Notes under the pieces: model-generated
What the model was told of the DNA's origin: nothing
Database searches by the model: none
What the model saw: the letters and a program-made list of their open reading frames with translations, nothing else
Made by a program: the position numbers and the translations under genes
Shown: one piece after another, positions 24,686-37,860 of the stretch
Layout of the letters: each line of letters opens with the position of its first letter
Position numbering within the stretch: the first letter of the stretch is position 1
Assembly (NCBI GenBank): GCA_036850595.1
Contig: CM072160.1
Coordinates: 12,255,906 to 12,319,905 of the forward strand
Length of the DNA stretch: 64,000 nt
Direction: 5' to 3'
DNA from: Rhyacichthys aspro
Taxonomy: Eukaryota; Chordata; Actinopteri; Gobiiformes; Rhyacichthyidae

Positions 24686-26296
24686 CCTAGAACAAGAATA
24701 TTATTTGTGGAATTAAATTACTGATTTAAATGACCACTATTTATTGTACAACTAGAAGTAAACAAGCTAAACCAAAAACATTTCATACAGACTAGAATAT
24801 AAAACATTGACTACGTTGAATACATTGCAAAACAAATGTATGACGAGTTTTATAACTAATAACTTATTATCGATTATTCACAATAAGCAACCCTATTCCT
24901 CACTTCAGTTTCTTTAACACAGACGCACTAGTGCGCTAACCAGCGAGCATTTGCGCGTTTGTTTGTTGATTTAATGTTTTATCAAAAAGAAATCCTACCT
25001 TCGTATGTGCTCACAACAACACTCGCACACATGGAGTCGCTTACTGATGACGTAACACTTCAAACTGGCTGAGTAACTGGCTGTCAGGGTTTTCCTTTGG
25101 GTTTTTTAACACATTTGAAGACCTTGAAATTCTACATTAATTCCATTATAAACCGAATCAAATGTAAATTAACTCCAATTATCTGATGATCATCAAAAAC
25201 TCTCCATTAACCATTAATTAAAAGTTGTGTTCCTTTAAATGGAAGTTGTATCAAACATTAGTGTGCCTAAACATCTCAATGTAACTGAAAGAATATATAA
25301 GGCGTATAAGGAATAGCATTTTTTTCTATCATCAAGTTAATGTGTTGAAGAGACCCAAAAAGCAATGATGTTCTAAGGCTTCACAAAGGTTTTGTTGCAG
25401 TTACTGTTGTACTTTCTGGGGAAACAGATGAAGGAAAGCTCCAAGAGTGGGGCAGATCATTAAACCATTGTTTAACATGTCCCCAGTCAGCCTTCATTTC
25501 TACAATGGCTGCTCTTCGCTGAATCATCCAAAGCTGTAGATCTGATGAGTGTGGCCCATTTCTGGGTCAGTGCACAGCATGCTTCTGCTCCACTGAATAG
25601 GGCACAGAGAAGAGGCCACAGCTTTCAAACCCTCGTCCCAAAACACACATGAATTACTCTGGCAGCACCCACCCTCATGCACAATACAATAACGCACTCA
25701 AATGCTAACACATACTGTATATTCTAACAAGGATGCAGAAGTTCTCACACTAATGTAAGTACCATGTAGCTGTCTTCTGCTCTGTGTATACAATACAATT
25801 TCATATTCACAATAACTTTCATTCTTATCTGTCATTCCAGTAAGTAGATGTTGCTGATGTGAAGCTGAATTTGCTAAAACATTGTAGCGTGAACTTGTCA
25901 GCAAACGTCCTGACAGTTTGTGGTCTCTTCAGATCCTCTTTTCATTTACAGATCTGTATTTGATTGAACACAGCAGTTGGTAAGAAAAATAAACTTTTAT
26001 TTATTAGTTTGTTTGTTTTTTTTACTGGCATCACAATGTTTTTTTTTTAAACTTTATTGCTTGCCTATGAGGATGTTTTCAGATGATCTACAGATAAATT
26101 TGGAAACTTCTATGCAATGAAGTTTCAACTGGGATTTAGCAAAATGTTTTCATCTTGACTCCTATTTTTGTTCTGTTTTGCTCTTTTTTTTGTATATATC
26201 TGGCTCCTTTCTGTTCTTGTACATTATGCACTGAGAGCTGTTTAACCTGACCTTATTTGTGCAGACAATTTTTGGCTTTACATCACATTGAACACC
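24686..26296. other. Intergenic region wdr53-neu3 with wdr53 5' UTR and promoter
   Basis: The proximal part holds the wdr53 5' UTR intron (24686-24998) and its promoter near 25000-25060 with a CRE-like TGACGTAA. Beyond about 25100 the sequence is AT-rich without recognisable genes up to the sialidase start. The neu3 promoter and 5' UTR must lie in the distal part, but I cannot place the start site. AT-rich and T-run tracts occur near 25980-26050. Confidence 0.5.
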
Positions 26297-27924
26297 ATGA
26301 AGTCTCCGTATTACCCTGCAAGATCTGTGCTTTTCCACAAGGAGCCAAATGGTGTGACATACAGGGTCCCTGCATTGCTTTACCTGCCTGGATCCAAAAC
26401 TCTCCTGGCTTTCTGTGAGGAGAGACTCAGCCCCTCTGACTCTCAGGCTCACCTGCTGGTCATGAGGAAAGGCACTTTCTACAGGAATTATGTAGAGGTC
26501 TGTGTTTTTCTCCTCAATCTCATGTGTGTTATTAACTTTTAATCTTGTTAAACTCTTGGTTTTTGTGTCTCAGTGGGAAGACATGCACGTTTTGGGAACT
26601 GCTTTCCTGCCCGGCCACAGGTCCATGAACCCTTGTCCCGTTCATGATGAGTTTACTGGTACAGTCTTTTTGTTCTTCATTGCTGTTCTGGGCCACACGT
26701 CAGAGTCCTACCAGCTGGTGACTGGGAAAAATGTAACACGTCTCTGCTACATCTCCAGCACTGACAAAGGGGACACCTGGAGTCCTGTCACTGACCTTAC
26801 ACAGACAGTGATAGGACAAACTATCAAAGGTTGTTAACTTTTAGACACTGAATCTTTTTTAACCAGACCTTGTATTGTGAAAGCCTAGTGTAATTAAAGG
26901 CTTACTTGTGACTGTGATTTTCTTTACAGAATGGGCCACATTTGCCCTTGGTCCAGGCCACGGCATCCAGCTGAAGTCCGGCCGCCTGCTGATTCCTGCC
27001 TATGCTTACCATATCGAATGCAAAGAGTGCTTTGGACAACTCTGTCAGACCACACCTCATGCGTTCTGCTTCCATAGTGACACTCATGGGCGAACCTGGA
27101 GATTTGGAGAGGCTGTGCCTGGACCAGAGAGTGTGGAGTGTCAGGTTGTGTCTGTGGACGAAGAAGATGGCACTAATATACTGTACTGTAACGCACGCAG
27201 CACTCTTGGCTACAGGGTGCAGTCCCTAAGTCTGGATGATGGCGCTGTGTTTCAGGAAGGGCAGCTGGTACAGCGCCTGGTAGAGCCTCGGAATGGTTGT
27301 CATGGCAGCACTGTGGGATTCCCGGCCCCCTTACATCTTTGTCATTCACTTAGTCATAACTTCATTCAACACACCCACCACTTGAAGCATTGGGGACCTG
27401 CTCTTTCCTCTACATGTCACACCAGTTCAGCAATGAACAACATATCAGCTACAACCAGTCCATCTCCAAAAGCAACTGCACTTTCCACCACCCCTACTCC
27501 CCCTTCAGATTTCCTGACCCCTACCTGGGTGGTCTACTCCCATCCAACATGGACTACTGCACGCAAAGACCTAGGGGTTTTCCTAAGTCTGTTTCCTCGT
27601 GATCCAGACAGCTGGCGTGGCCCCTGGGTGATCTACAAGGGCCCTAGTGCCTACTCAGACTTGGCCTATTTGGAGCTTTCACCATCCCCTGGTGCTCCAC
27701 CCGCAGTGGCCTTTGCCTGTCTATTTGAATGTGGCACCAACACAGCCTATGATGAAATCTGTTTCAGCATCTTTACCCTGTATGAGCTCATAGATAATCT
27801 GCCCCACAACATGCAGCATAAAACCAAAAAAACTGTAGTAAACATGGGACATCGTTTTGGCAATACTAAAAGTAAAACGAAGAGGAGAAAAAGTAAAATG
27901 AGTGAACTGTGCACTCTGTTTTAA
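26297..27924 (+). CDS. neu3: Sialidase-3-like (NEU3 family exo-alpha-sialidase)
   Basis: Three exons, 26297-26497, 26574-26829 and 26930-27924, join in phase to give 483 aa (human NEU3 is about 430-460 depending on isoform). NEU3 enzymes are plasma-membrane-associated sialidases that remove sialic acid from gangliosides. Visible family features are the catalytic-arginine FRIP-type motif TYRVPALLY (R at 23), Asp boxes S-x-D-x-G-x-T-W at 129-136 and 202-209, PGHR-MNPCPV, WATFALGPGHGIQL, and the late YSHPT, AYSDLAYLEL and CLFECGT segments. Between CHGST (about residue 334) and WVVYSHPT there is a Ser/Thr/Pro-rich stretch, a region that is also variable in mammals. The tail is strongly basic (KSKTKRRKSK), which could aid membrane or nuclear association; this is inference. 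The donor of intron 2 is GTTGTT, a weak site. The poly(A) signal AATAAA is at 27970-27975. Teleosts carry several neu3 copies, so the exact paralogue number is unknown. Confidence 0.93.
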
Positions 27925-28641
27925 ATGTAGATTTAACAAAGAGTCAGATCAAAGGCCTACACTATTGTCAATAAATAATATTAGATCATATTATTTGTAT
28001 CAATGTTCACTTATGAAACATGATAAGCCACATTTTGTCCTTAACAATTTGCTTATTTTTGCTTTTTAAGGTTTTTGGAATAATATCGGAACTTTTCATA
28101 TTTCTTAGAAAAGTAACTGGCTGTAATTAAAATAGCAAACAAGGCAACTGGGTGAATAGATATCCATCTGTGGTTATATGGTAACAACAATAAATGAATA
28201 CTATACATTACATACATTTACAATCTCCATTCATATATATGTAGAAACATCATTTATCATTAATGAATTAGACCAGTTCGAAGCCATTTTCAGGCTCAAG
28301 ACACAGCCTCACTAATTCTTTCAGGATTTTAATCATGTCTATGGGGTGATTGTATTTAAAGATGCTGTATATTGAGATGTCATAACACTGAACTGAAACA
28401 ATTAATCAATTATTGAGGATTTAGATAAACAAAAGACTGAACCAGGGAAGCATTAGCAGTTTGTTTAGCTAAGAAAAAGGAAAATAAAGAGGCTGCCAGA
28501 GGTCGATCAGAATGTGGACAGTCTCCCTCTCTTTCCAATCCCTCCTTCTGTTGCGTAACTTTACACTTGAAGAACAGTCATTTTCTTGCCTGCACTCTTT
28601 GATAGCCTGCCTGTTTTTTCACTATAGTTTTACAGCAAACT
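27925..28641. other. Intergenic region neu3 to latexin/RARRES1-like gene
   Basis: It contains the neu3 3' UTR with its poly(A) signal, then AT-rich sequence. The promoter and 5' UTR of the latexin-family gene should lie just upstream of 28642. I see no additional gene. Confidence 0.5.
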
Positions 28642-31600
28642 ATGAGTCTACAGATCATCATTGCCCTGGCCATGTTAACAGGGACGATTCGGAGCGTAAA
28701 TGGTATGGAAAAACCAGATGCAAACTCAACGGACCACAACATTCCTCAGATCATAGGACAGGTCAGCCAAGACTCTCATTTATATTGTTTTAGTACTAAT
28801 GTAATGTAGATGTGTGCTTTAGTGGAGCAAGACAGTTTTGTTATTATTAATGAGGACAACTCTCTTGGTAAAAGGACATATATATATTTGTTGAAATCAT
28901 TACATAAAGAATATTCTGTACATAGTACAAAAGCCATAAGCTCAGGCAAAACACTGAGCTTTACTATATTTTAATAGCAACACTATGTAACATTTCAGGA
29001 TGTATACCCACCAACGGACTAAAGGAGACAAATACAGCTCCAAACTCACACTGGAATATATTTACGTATATATTTAAGATGTGATGTGAATGTGTGAATG
29101 TGTACCCAGAAGAGGCTAACGCAAGACTGTTATTTTATCATTTTCAGGACCATATTTTCAGCTACAAAAATAGAGTGTTGCTTTAAGTAATGTATTTTCT
29201 TAAATTGGAACCTTGGCAGACAGACGAGAGAGAAACTACCGGAGAAACATTATATATGCCATTCCAAAATTAAAACCGCAAACTGTGAAAATATCAATAA
29301 ATTATTAAGGGATGAGAGTCTTGTCAAAAGTCCAAAAAAGGTTGATTAACTAGGCTTCTTTTAGTTCTTCCATTTATTCTTCTTTGCAGGGAGCTGACCT
29401 GTAGCCTCTAAATATTTGTGGATGAGTTCCTCTTGTGTGGCTGGCAAGCATGGCTGGTATCGGCTATATTCCATTGTGTATTCTCCTTTTCCCTTAAAAC
29501 AAAACAAAAAGAAATGTTAGGAAATAAAAAGTACAATATCTCACTGCACATAGTTTGTTCAAGTGTTGTTCAAGTTACTTCAGTGCAGGAGCGAAGTTCA
29601 GTGGCATAACCAAACATGTCATTTAGAGGAATCTGTGAAGACATAAAAACAACAGTCGATCTAGTTATACAACATGTAAACTGGAGATATATTTGTCGCT
29701 GGTCCTCTTGTAAATTAGACTCACATCAGCGTACAAAGTAAAGTAACCCTCTGCCCCATCCTGTCCTGTAATGACTCCATGGCGACGGTTCACCCCAGAG
29801 ATGACCGCTCCCTGAAACTCCTGTGGGGCCACAATTTCTACTGCCATGATAGGCTCCAGGACGATCGCACTGGTCTTCTCCATTGCTGTGAATAAGACAT
29901 TTTTATCAACATTGTATTCAATCGACAGTAATGGAACTGAAACTATGTGACAGCAGGAAACTCTCATCATCAGCAGTGCCATACATAAAACCTGTGCCTT
30001 ACCTTGTTTTAAAGCACCTTCTCCTGCACGAATAAAAGAGATCTCATTAGAGTCCACCATGTGATGAGCTCCATCTTCCAGGACGAATCTGACTCCTGAG
30101 ATTTTATGCCCAGTTAGGGGTCCTTTCTCACATGCCTCTCTAAAACCCTGCAACAAAAATAAAGTTTTACTGTGAAGGCTACTGTAGAAGTGTTATTAAT
30201 AAGCTTTTTCAGGACCTACCTTCTCCACAGCAGGTACAAACTGCTTCGGTACATTTGTTCCTACAGTCTGGTCATCAAACTCTAGCTTGGTGTATTGCTC
30301 AGGCTCCAAAGGTTCGAGGAGCCCAATAACTTTACCATACTGCCCAGAGCCACCAGTCTGCTTCTTATGGGTGAAGTCAAACCTACAGGAAACACAGATG
30401 AAATCACAAAAATGGCTGAAAATATACACAAAGAGCACTATTATATGATCAGGCTTTATTCAAATGAGCGTTTTCATTTGTACAAGTGCAAACCATCTGT
30501 ATGAATATAGTTCAAACATAGTGCATGTCTCTTTAAAAATGGGCTGGGTCTTAGGTCTACAGAACAGGGAAGTGAGTCTCCACATGCGTAAGCAGCAACT
30601 GACAAAGAAAGAACTGAATAAAGTTTTCCACCTGCACAGTATAAGACAGGAAACAGCGGCTGCTTAAGTTACAGGCAAGAATATTTTGTTTTGGGTTCAC
30701 CTTTTACACTTCTGCTTTGTATATTTCCCTAGATTTTGGCTTCTATTCACTGGAACTAGTTCCTTATGTTATTGATTCAAGTCCACAGCTCCACCTTCCT
30801 AAGGGTCAAAGTCCATTAGAAGTATATTTCACCTGAAGGCTTGCGTTTTACTTTCTTCTTCTTCTTCTCTCTGATATTAACAGTAAAACTCTTTTTTAAA
30901 CAGAACACTGTGGAAGAGGCAGTGGAGCACGTGATGCAGACTGGAGAGCTGAACCCACATTTCTACCCGGCTCAAAGAGCAGCCAAAGTGATCCAGCACT
31001 ATATCAATACCCGCTATGGCTCTCCATTCCAAGTGTTCTTTCTACAGGAAGTCCACAGTGGAAATGCAGAGGTCGTGGGAAATACACATATTCTTCATCC
31101 TAACTTTTGTAACTCATTTTATTCATGCAAGGCCACAATTAACTATTATACTTGTTTTTATTTATATTTTAGGATGTACCCAACTCTGGAAGGAAGTATC
31201 AATTAGAGATTTCAGTTAAGGAGATGCTTGGCAATGTAAGTATTCATCATTTGTATTCAGGTTTTTTTATTACGACATGACATTGAAGTACTATCCTGAA
31301 AAAAGTTAATGCCTTAGAGAGGAGTAGCTATTTATTTGGTCTTTTGGCTAAACCTTGGATCAACAAAGAATAAAGTACACAGCTTTAGAAAGAGTAGGTG
31401 TAACTGGACATGTTGGATTTCACAATCAAGGAGTATCACATCATGTTGTATGTTTATCATCATGGTGCAACACTCACTGGTTGCCGTGGTAACAGTACAG
31501 AGCGGACCACACCTTTGACATGCTCACTCCTACTGACTTTCTGCTCATCAGCTGCCTTATCAGTCATTTTTATGTATACTTGTGGACTATCCAAACATAT

Positions 31601-32540
31601 GCCTTTATTGCATTCAGAGCACAGAGAAATGCTCTGCAGAGGTTTTATTTCCGGGAGGAGAAAGTCAGAGTTCCCCCGAAGTCCATGTGTCATGTGAAGG
31701 GATTGAAAAAATGAATAAAGCCAAAGAAGATGAGGCTTTGTATCAAAAGCTGAAGACAAACCAGAACCTGCTGTCAGCACAGAATTTACCTGGTATGACC
31801 AATAAAGTTTTGAAGTTAAAAATTCTCCATGTATTTATGCTGCATTTAATTACAATGTGTACATAAAATCTTGGCTGCATTACTAGATAGCCATGGTCGT
31901 ATAGAGCCAGACATGAAGCCTCTTTGGCACCTGGGGATTGTGGCCGCCAGCTTCATCATGCTGAACGAATCCAATGAAAATACTTTGTACAACTTGGCTC
32001 AAGTTGGCAATGTCACACAACTGGTAAGTCCTAATATTATTAATTCATGAGTTTATAGTCTGGAACTTGATATTTATGCTTTGGTTCTGTTTATGAGCAT
32101 ATGGTATTAAACAATATTTAAATTTAGTTATATGTACTTGACTATTTGTGGACTTTTTAAATGTTTAATAATTTCCTTTGTCTGCTGTAGGCCACTGAGA
32201 ATGATGAGTTGAAATTTGACTATTTTGTACTACTCCATGATATGGTGTCCCAGGTAATCAGTACTTTGCCCACTTACAAATGTTAAAAGCTATAAATTAG
32301 CTTTCAGCCTTAATAAAGCAGATAATTGTTTACACACTTTCCGCATCCAAGACTCAAGCACAGTTTATGGTTTGTTGTGTTATTCTGTTATATGTTATCT
32401 AAAGATTTCTGGTACTTTTGTAGGAAATTCTTCGGTGGAAACTGCAGATCAGCTGGTCTCCTCTGGAGGGTGTTAAAGTGTTGCAGATGGAAAAACTGCC
32501 ACACTGCCATGAATGTAAACGACCACCTAACACAGACTAA
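28642..32540 (+). CDS. rarres1: Latexin/RARRES1 family protein (I47 carboxypeptidase-inhibitor fold), secreted form
   Basis: Seven exons: 28642-28761, 30904-31071, 31173-31235, 31618-31792, 31887-32023, 32191-32253, 32424-32540. All are phase-consistent and encode 280 aa. Latexin inhibits metallocarboxypeptidases through two cystatin-like lobes, and RARRES1 is its membrane or secreted relative. Exon 1 encodes a hydrophobic leader (MSLQIIIALAML...) and an NST sequon. The body shows NPHFYPAQRAAKVIQHYINTRYGSP, CSAEVLFP, LYQKLK, DSHGRIEPDM, LKFDYFVLLHDMVSQEI and ISWSP, all typical of the family. The leader favours RARRES1 over cytosolic latexin, while the body resembles both. Exons 2-7 lie inside gfm1 intron 13, and the last five gfm1 exons lie inside this gene's intron 1, on the opposite strand. 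The poly(A) signal AATAAA at 32625-32630 ends the transcript just before gfm1 exon 13. Confidence 0.88.
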
Positions 32541-35500
32541 ACTTGTAAAATCAATTAAATGTTTTATCTACTCTATGTTTATGCACTACAACATTTAATG
32601 TCAATAGCTGTCTTATGAAGTCCAAATAAAACAGTGTAAAGACCCCTGCCTGTGTGTTTTAGTGTGTGAGAAACACTTACGGGACAGAACTGGTGATAGT
32701 CTCTCTAAAAGATACTTTGGGCTTTCCCATCACACAAGGGCAGTTGTATTCCCGCTCCATTCTCTGAAACAAAATACACAAAACACCTCAGACTCTATCA
32801 AAATAATTCTTTTGAATGTATAAAACTCTTACGATTTACCTGTGAATAAATTTCCAGATGAAGCTCACCCATGCCTGAGATAATAGTTTCTTTGTTCTCT
32901 GTGTCAAAATGTACTCTAAATGTTGGATCTTCTCTGGTAAAACGGTTGATTCCTTTGGAGAATTTATCCAGGTCATTCTAATAAAGAGAATAAAAAGAAG
33001 TTTTAATAGATGTGTTTGCTTTTTATTTCAACAATGGTTGTAAAAATAGGGAGTTATACCTTGTTGGACGGCTTCATGGACATTGAGATAACAGGCTCTG
33101 GGACATGAATGGATTCCTGTTGGATATAAATATCAAAGGAAATAGGAAAAAGACAATAACATACAAACTTAATATATAATTTAATTTTTTTTTTGCACCT
33201 TTTAAATGAATACACACTATTTACTGTATATATTCAATAAACTACGAGTTAAATAGTTCTGTATTTAAACTGCCTTCTTTCTTAAGTCAGTAACATGGGT
33301 TATAAATGATTTCAGATTTTTTTTTTTACATACATTTTCTTTAACATTCATGTCCCCAAGAGAGAGTGCCTACCATAGAAAGGTTTGCGCTTGTCTTGGA
33401 TGTGAAAGTGTCTCCACTTGCACAGTCAATCCCAAACAGAGCACAAATATCTCCTGCGTACACCTCGTCCACATCCTGGATAGAGAAAAAAATAAATAAA
33501 AAAGTTTTAAATTGAATAACAGACAGTGTTATAAGTGATAAGAATGATAGAAACTTGTGCTGTCAGGAGTGTTATTTACACACAAAAGAGCAACCCTAAA
33601 CTGTTGAAATTGAAGTTTAATGCCTTGTTCTCACCTCCATCTGGTCAGCATGGAGTCGCACTAACCGCTGCACTCTGACTCTTTTGCTGGTGCGTGTGTT
33701 GTAGATGTACTCCCCCTTCTTTAGACAGCCCTGGTACACTCGCACATATGTCAGCTGGCCGAACCTCCCCGCCTGTCACAGAAAAGAACACAGCAAACAA
33801 GTGAGAATGGCTGAATTCAAGTGAGAGACACAACTGCTGAATGTGTGAAAAAGTAGCACCTCAAGTTTGAAAGCCAGACCCACAAAGGCGTTTGCAGGAT
33901 CTCTTGCAGGGTCCATTTGAATTTTTGATGCCTCATTTGTATCCCTAATAAGGTGAAAAACACATATATCAATATTATTACTTAATGCCTGTAGTAATAC
34001 CACACAATTTAGCCAATACTTAAAAGGTTGATACTTGCTCGTCATTGAGGATTGCATAGTTTTTTACTTCCGTTGGATTGGGCAAATACTCCAGCACAGC
34101 ATCTAATAAAGGCTGTACACCCTTGTTCTTCAACGCTGTGCCCACTAAGACTGGGGTGAAGAGACGCTGTACTGTGGCTCTACGGATAGCAGCCTAAATG
34201 ATAAAGCACATGCAATAAAGTAGTAGACATCAAAACAAGAAAATATGTATCTAAAAGACAAATTTAGGGTTTAAAGCTGTGTTAATATGTCCCATCCCTG
34301 CAAAAACGGTAATAGAGTATCAAATTTCAAAGTACATTTCCATAACATTTGAGATGTTAGGTACTAACTTAACTTTAAAAGGTGATAATAAAGATTTGAC
34401 ATTACACAACTTCCTGTCTCTCTCATACACTTACCTTTAAGTCATCATTAGTGGGTGTCTGTTCTTCAAGAAACATCTCTCCCAAGATTTCATCAGCATT
34501 GGCTACACACTCCACAAGTTCCTGCCTTCGATCAGCAGCTTCAACACGGAAATCAGCAGGAATTTCATCATAACGGACAGCCTGACTGCAGAAAGGAAAT
34601 CATTTTTAATATCAGATGGTTTGAAACATCTTAATATTTTTGATAAACTAGCCAAGATCAATGCTCACCCAAAAGGCCCATCAAAATACATGCTCCGCTC
34701 CTCAATAAGGTCTATGATGCCCTTCATGTTCCCCTCCAGTCCAATTGGTATGTTCAGAAATGCTGCATTGTGGTTCAGCTTGGTTCTGTAGAAAAGAATT
34801 AGAATTTAGAGCACTAACACTCATTCATCACAGCAGCTTCTCAGTATTTAAAATACAACTACTCTACTTAGTGTTTTTAAAAAGCACCATTTCTTTGTTT
34901 ATAACGTACCTCATCTGTTGCAGAGCTCTACTCGGGTTGGCCCCCATGCGATCGAGCTTGTTGATGAATGTGAGAAATGGAACGTTGTAGCGTTTCATCT
35001 GTCTGTTCACTGTCATTGTCTGACACTGCACGCCTCCTACGGCACACAGAACCAACACGGCTCCATCGAGCACACGCAGAGCTCGCTCCACTTCGATGGT
35101 GAAGTCAACATGACCTTGGTGACACAAAACAAAACATAGATGAGTATGTGTCGGTTTCAAGTATACAAAACCAGGAACAAGAGTCTCAGTCTCATAATAA
35201 AGGTTAAATTAAAGCATCTGGAGATGAGAACAAACGCTACGACTGTGTTATTAGTGTGACATAAAGCAGGTTAATATATTAGTTAAAAGGGGTATAACTG
35301 TGTAAGAGTTAATGTAATGAGTAATGATAACTCAATAAACACTAACGGGTCATCATAAAAAAAAACAAAAAACAAAAAACATCTAAATTATTGCTTTCAA
35401 TCCAAAACCTTAAGTACCTGGTGTGTCTATGATGTTGATGTTGTGATTTTTCCACACAGTGTATGTAGCTGCTGATTGAATGGTGATGCCTCTCTGTCTC

Positions 35501-35945
35501 TCAAGCTCCATTGAGTCCATAGTGGCTCCAACTCCATCCTTTCCTTTCACCTAAAAAACAATCAAACAAACAAATTGTACACACACACACCAGAGAGTTC
35601 AACAGCATCAAAAATGAGTGAACCAAGGTCTCACCTCGTGAATCTCTGCAATCCTGCCAGTGTAATAGAGGACACGCTCAGTCAAGGTGGTCTTCCCCGA
35701 GTCGATGTGAGCGGAAATCCCAATGTTTCGGATCTTCTCATTGGGAAACACACCAGAGGAACATGCTCGACAGTTGTTGATGAGGACCTGTCAAATAAGA
35801 AGTAATATTGTTGATGAAACGGAAAGAACAGATGGGATAGTAGTGCAGAAGCTTGTGTTATGGAAATTACCCTCTTCAAAGTGACACTCCTTGTAGACAA
35901 AACGTAGTTGTTTACCAACGACAGGCTTGTTTTAAGCACTCTCAT
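29361..35945 (-). CDS. gfm1: Elongation factor G 1, mitochondrial
   Basis: Eighteen exons, 5' to 3': 35945-35871, 35787-35635, 35550-35418, 35114-34910, 34785-34669, 34585-34435, 34193-34039, 33944-33860, 33772-33635, 33475-33374, 33116-33060, 32977-32840, 32763-32681, 30382-30220, 30147-30003, 29885-29725, 29632-29579, 29492-29361. The total is 748 aa (human 751). mtEF-G1 is the GTPase that translocates tRNA and mRNA on mitochondrial ribosomes. The N-terminus is basic and hydroxylated, suiting a matrix-targeting presequence. G-motifs are AHIDSGKT (51-58), RGITI (96-100), DTPGH (118-122) and INKLDRMG. Domain IV/V segments include THKKQTGGSGQYGKV, VPAVEK, DGAHHMVDSNEISF, EPIMAVEIVAP and SGVNRRHG. 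Seventeen introns: sixteen are GT-AG, and intron 7 (33945-34038) must be GC-AG to keep phase. An ETS-type ACTTCCGG at 36064-36071 lies in the promoter, common for nuclear genes of mitochondrial proteins. Confidence 0.97.
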
Positions 35946-37860
35946 TTTCCCAAGAGCTTCTTCCGACACAATGTTCTCGCGTTTGACTTTTTACACAACC
36001 CCTGTCTGGCTGTCGACCGGCTGGGGTGAATGTCACGCCGGACCCAGATTGCTGTGACACCAAACTTCCGGTTTTTTGACGGGAAACAAGTTAGCCCAAA
36101 AAACATGTAAAGGAAAAGCATTGAATGAAAAGCAAACATAAAACAAATCTTACAATTGTGTGGTAGGTAGGAAAATATTCAACAACACCGTTAATAAATT
36201 CCTTATCGTTCAATTGTCATTATACCTCATTTTTTGGATAAGCCCCGACAAAATTGTTCTAAATTGTTCTCTGTTGATACGTTTCCAGCTGAACACGTGA
36301 AGACAGCGCTCGTAAATCCTACCTGTACACAGGCTTCTTCTAGTCACCCACGTTTTTATTTTTGATATGTTGACCTTTTTAGATATTGATCTACAAATAC
36401 TTTATTTATTTTTGGTATATTTTATGTTACAGTGTTATACACCCGTTGCTTAGAAACAGTAGGTTTACAATTACAGTAAGTAACGCCATGTTTTAAGCTA
36501 ACTTATCACGTATCCGGTTGTTGTTAGCTCAAACAGCTTAACTAGACCAGCCCATGTTTTGACAGTGCTTCCTCTTTTACCAACTTAGTGGTACAAGACC
36601 ACAGGGAGCAGCATGACACAAAACTAGCTACATAGACAAGCCACAGACACATCCCTTTAATTTCTGACAACGTCAAAAACCTTACTTATTTACTTCTGCC
36701 TGAAATAGTTGACAGCTCTTCACAGTCTGTCAGGTAGGTTTAATACAATTCTTTTTAATGTGTCTCTTTCTTTGTTCTGTACTGTTCTTTCTATTGTGAT
36801 TACATTTTCTTTCCTCTGTCACTAAAAGCCATGCATACAGTGTCTAAATGTCGTTAAGATTGTTTTTTTAATGATAAAACAGTGTATTTATTCATGGAAA
36901 CTTGTAATTTTTATTTGGAGAGATTTTGTTCTCACCTGTCATATTATAAATTATTGACTGACGGCAACAATAGTTCAGCTAATTCAGTGTAATTCTAGCA
37001 GGCCAGTCTAATGGACCCTTAGTTTACAGTCAGACCCTTTCAGATGATGTCAGTTGTTACCAAAAGACAAACCCTTGATAATTACACGTGTCTGTATGCA
37101 CCCATTATTCATGACACATTTGCTGGGATTATTTATGATTATGATTACCCAATAATGTAAAAAAAAAAAATTGTCATGTGCATGAGCTGTTCTTTCCACA
37201 GTTATTCTTCCTGTCTCATTTCCTCTATGTAAGCATTTGACAGCAAACTGTCAGTCACAGACTAGTATTTAATACACATTTTGTTTCCAAAATGAATACA
37301 TCACAATATGTATGACAAAATAGCCTGGTTATAATGGCAAACCCCTAAATTTCTGCTTAATTTTGGTTGACTTTTTAATGTCCACGCAACTTTGTTATAG
37401 AGTATATTAGTGTGCAGTGTGTTTGCCTTACAGACAGTAGTTCTGCCGGTATTGTAAAAAATGAAACAGGAGTGTGGAATGTACTAGTTATACATAAATC
37501 CAATGCAATCATTTGTGATGGCCCTCCAAACAATTTAAATCAAGCTCTCTTTGCATTTTGTTAATGATTACAACATCAGATGAATAGAGTGCTTTGTGGA
37601 ACAGTGTGTTTTATTGTAGGCCATTGCTCATTGACTGATATTGTTTAAATGATTAATCATCTGTTTGCTTTCCCAGACCTTTCCAGTTTGTGAAGAAATA
37701 GGATATGGTCTAATTCAAGATTTCCCTGGATTTAAAAGTGGATACTGTGACTAATGGGTTACTGTACATCGTATAAGTCATCGTCAAGTGCTTTCAAGAA
37801 TTTGTAAAATTAATCACAAAGGGTGTGTCTTGTGGCTCTATTACTACTACGGTATGCAGG
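35946..37860. promoter_or_regulatory. Divergent promoter region between gfm1 and itpkc
   Basis: The gfm1 side (35946-36120) contains ACTTCCGG at 36064-36071, an ETS/GABP-type site. The itpkc side probably begins with a non-coding first exon ending at 36733 (donor GTAGGT) and spliced to an acceptor at 37675-37676, which would place the itpkc promoter upstream of about 36700; this splicing is inferred from motif quality only. The rest is AT-rich with no further gene visible. Confidence 0.45.

Noticed and set aside
30300..30325. tRNA-like B-box GGTTCGAGG
   Set aside because: It lies inside gfm1 exon 14 coding sequence, with no A-box or cloverleaf around it.
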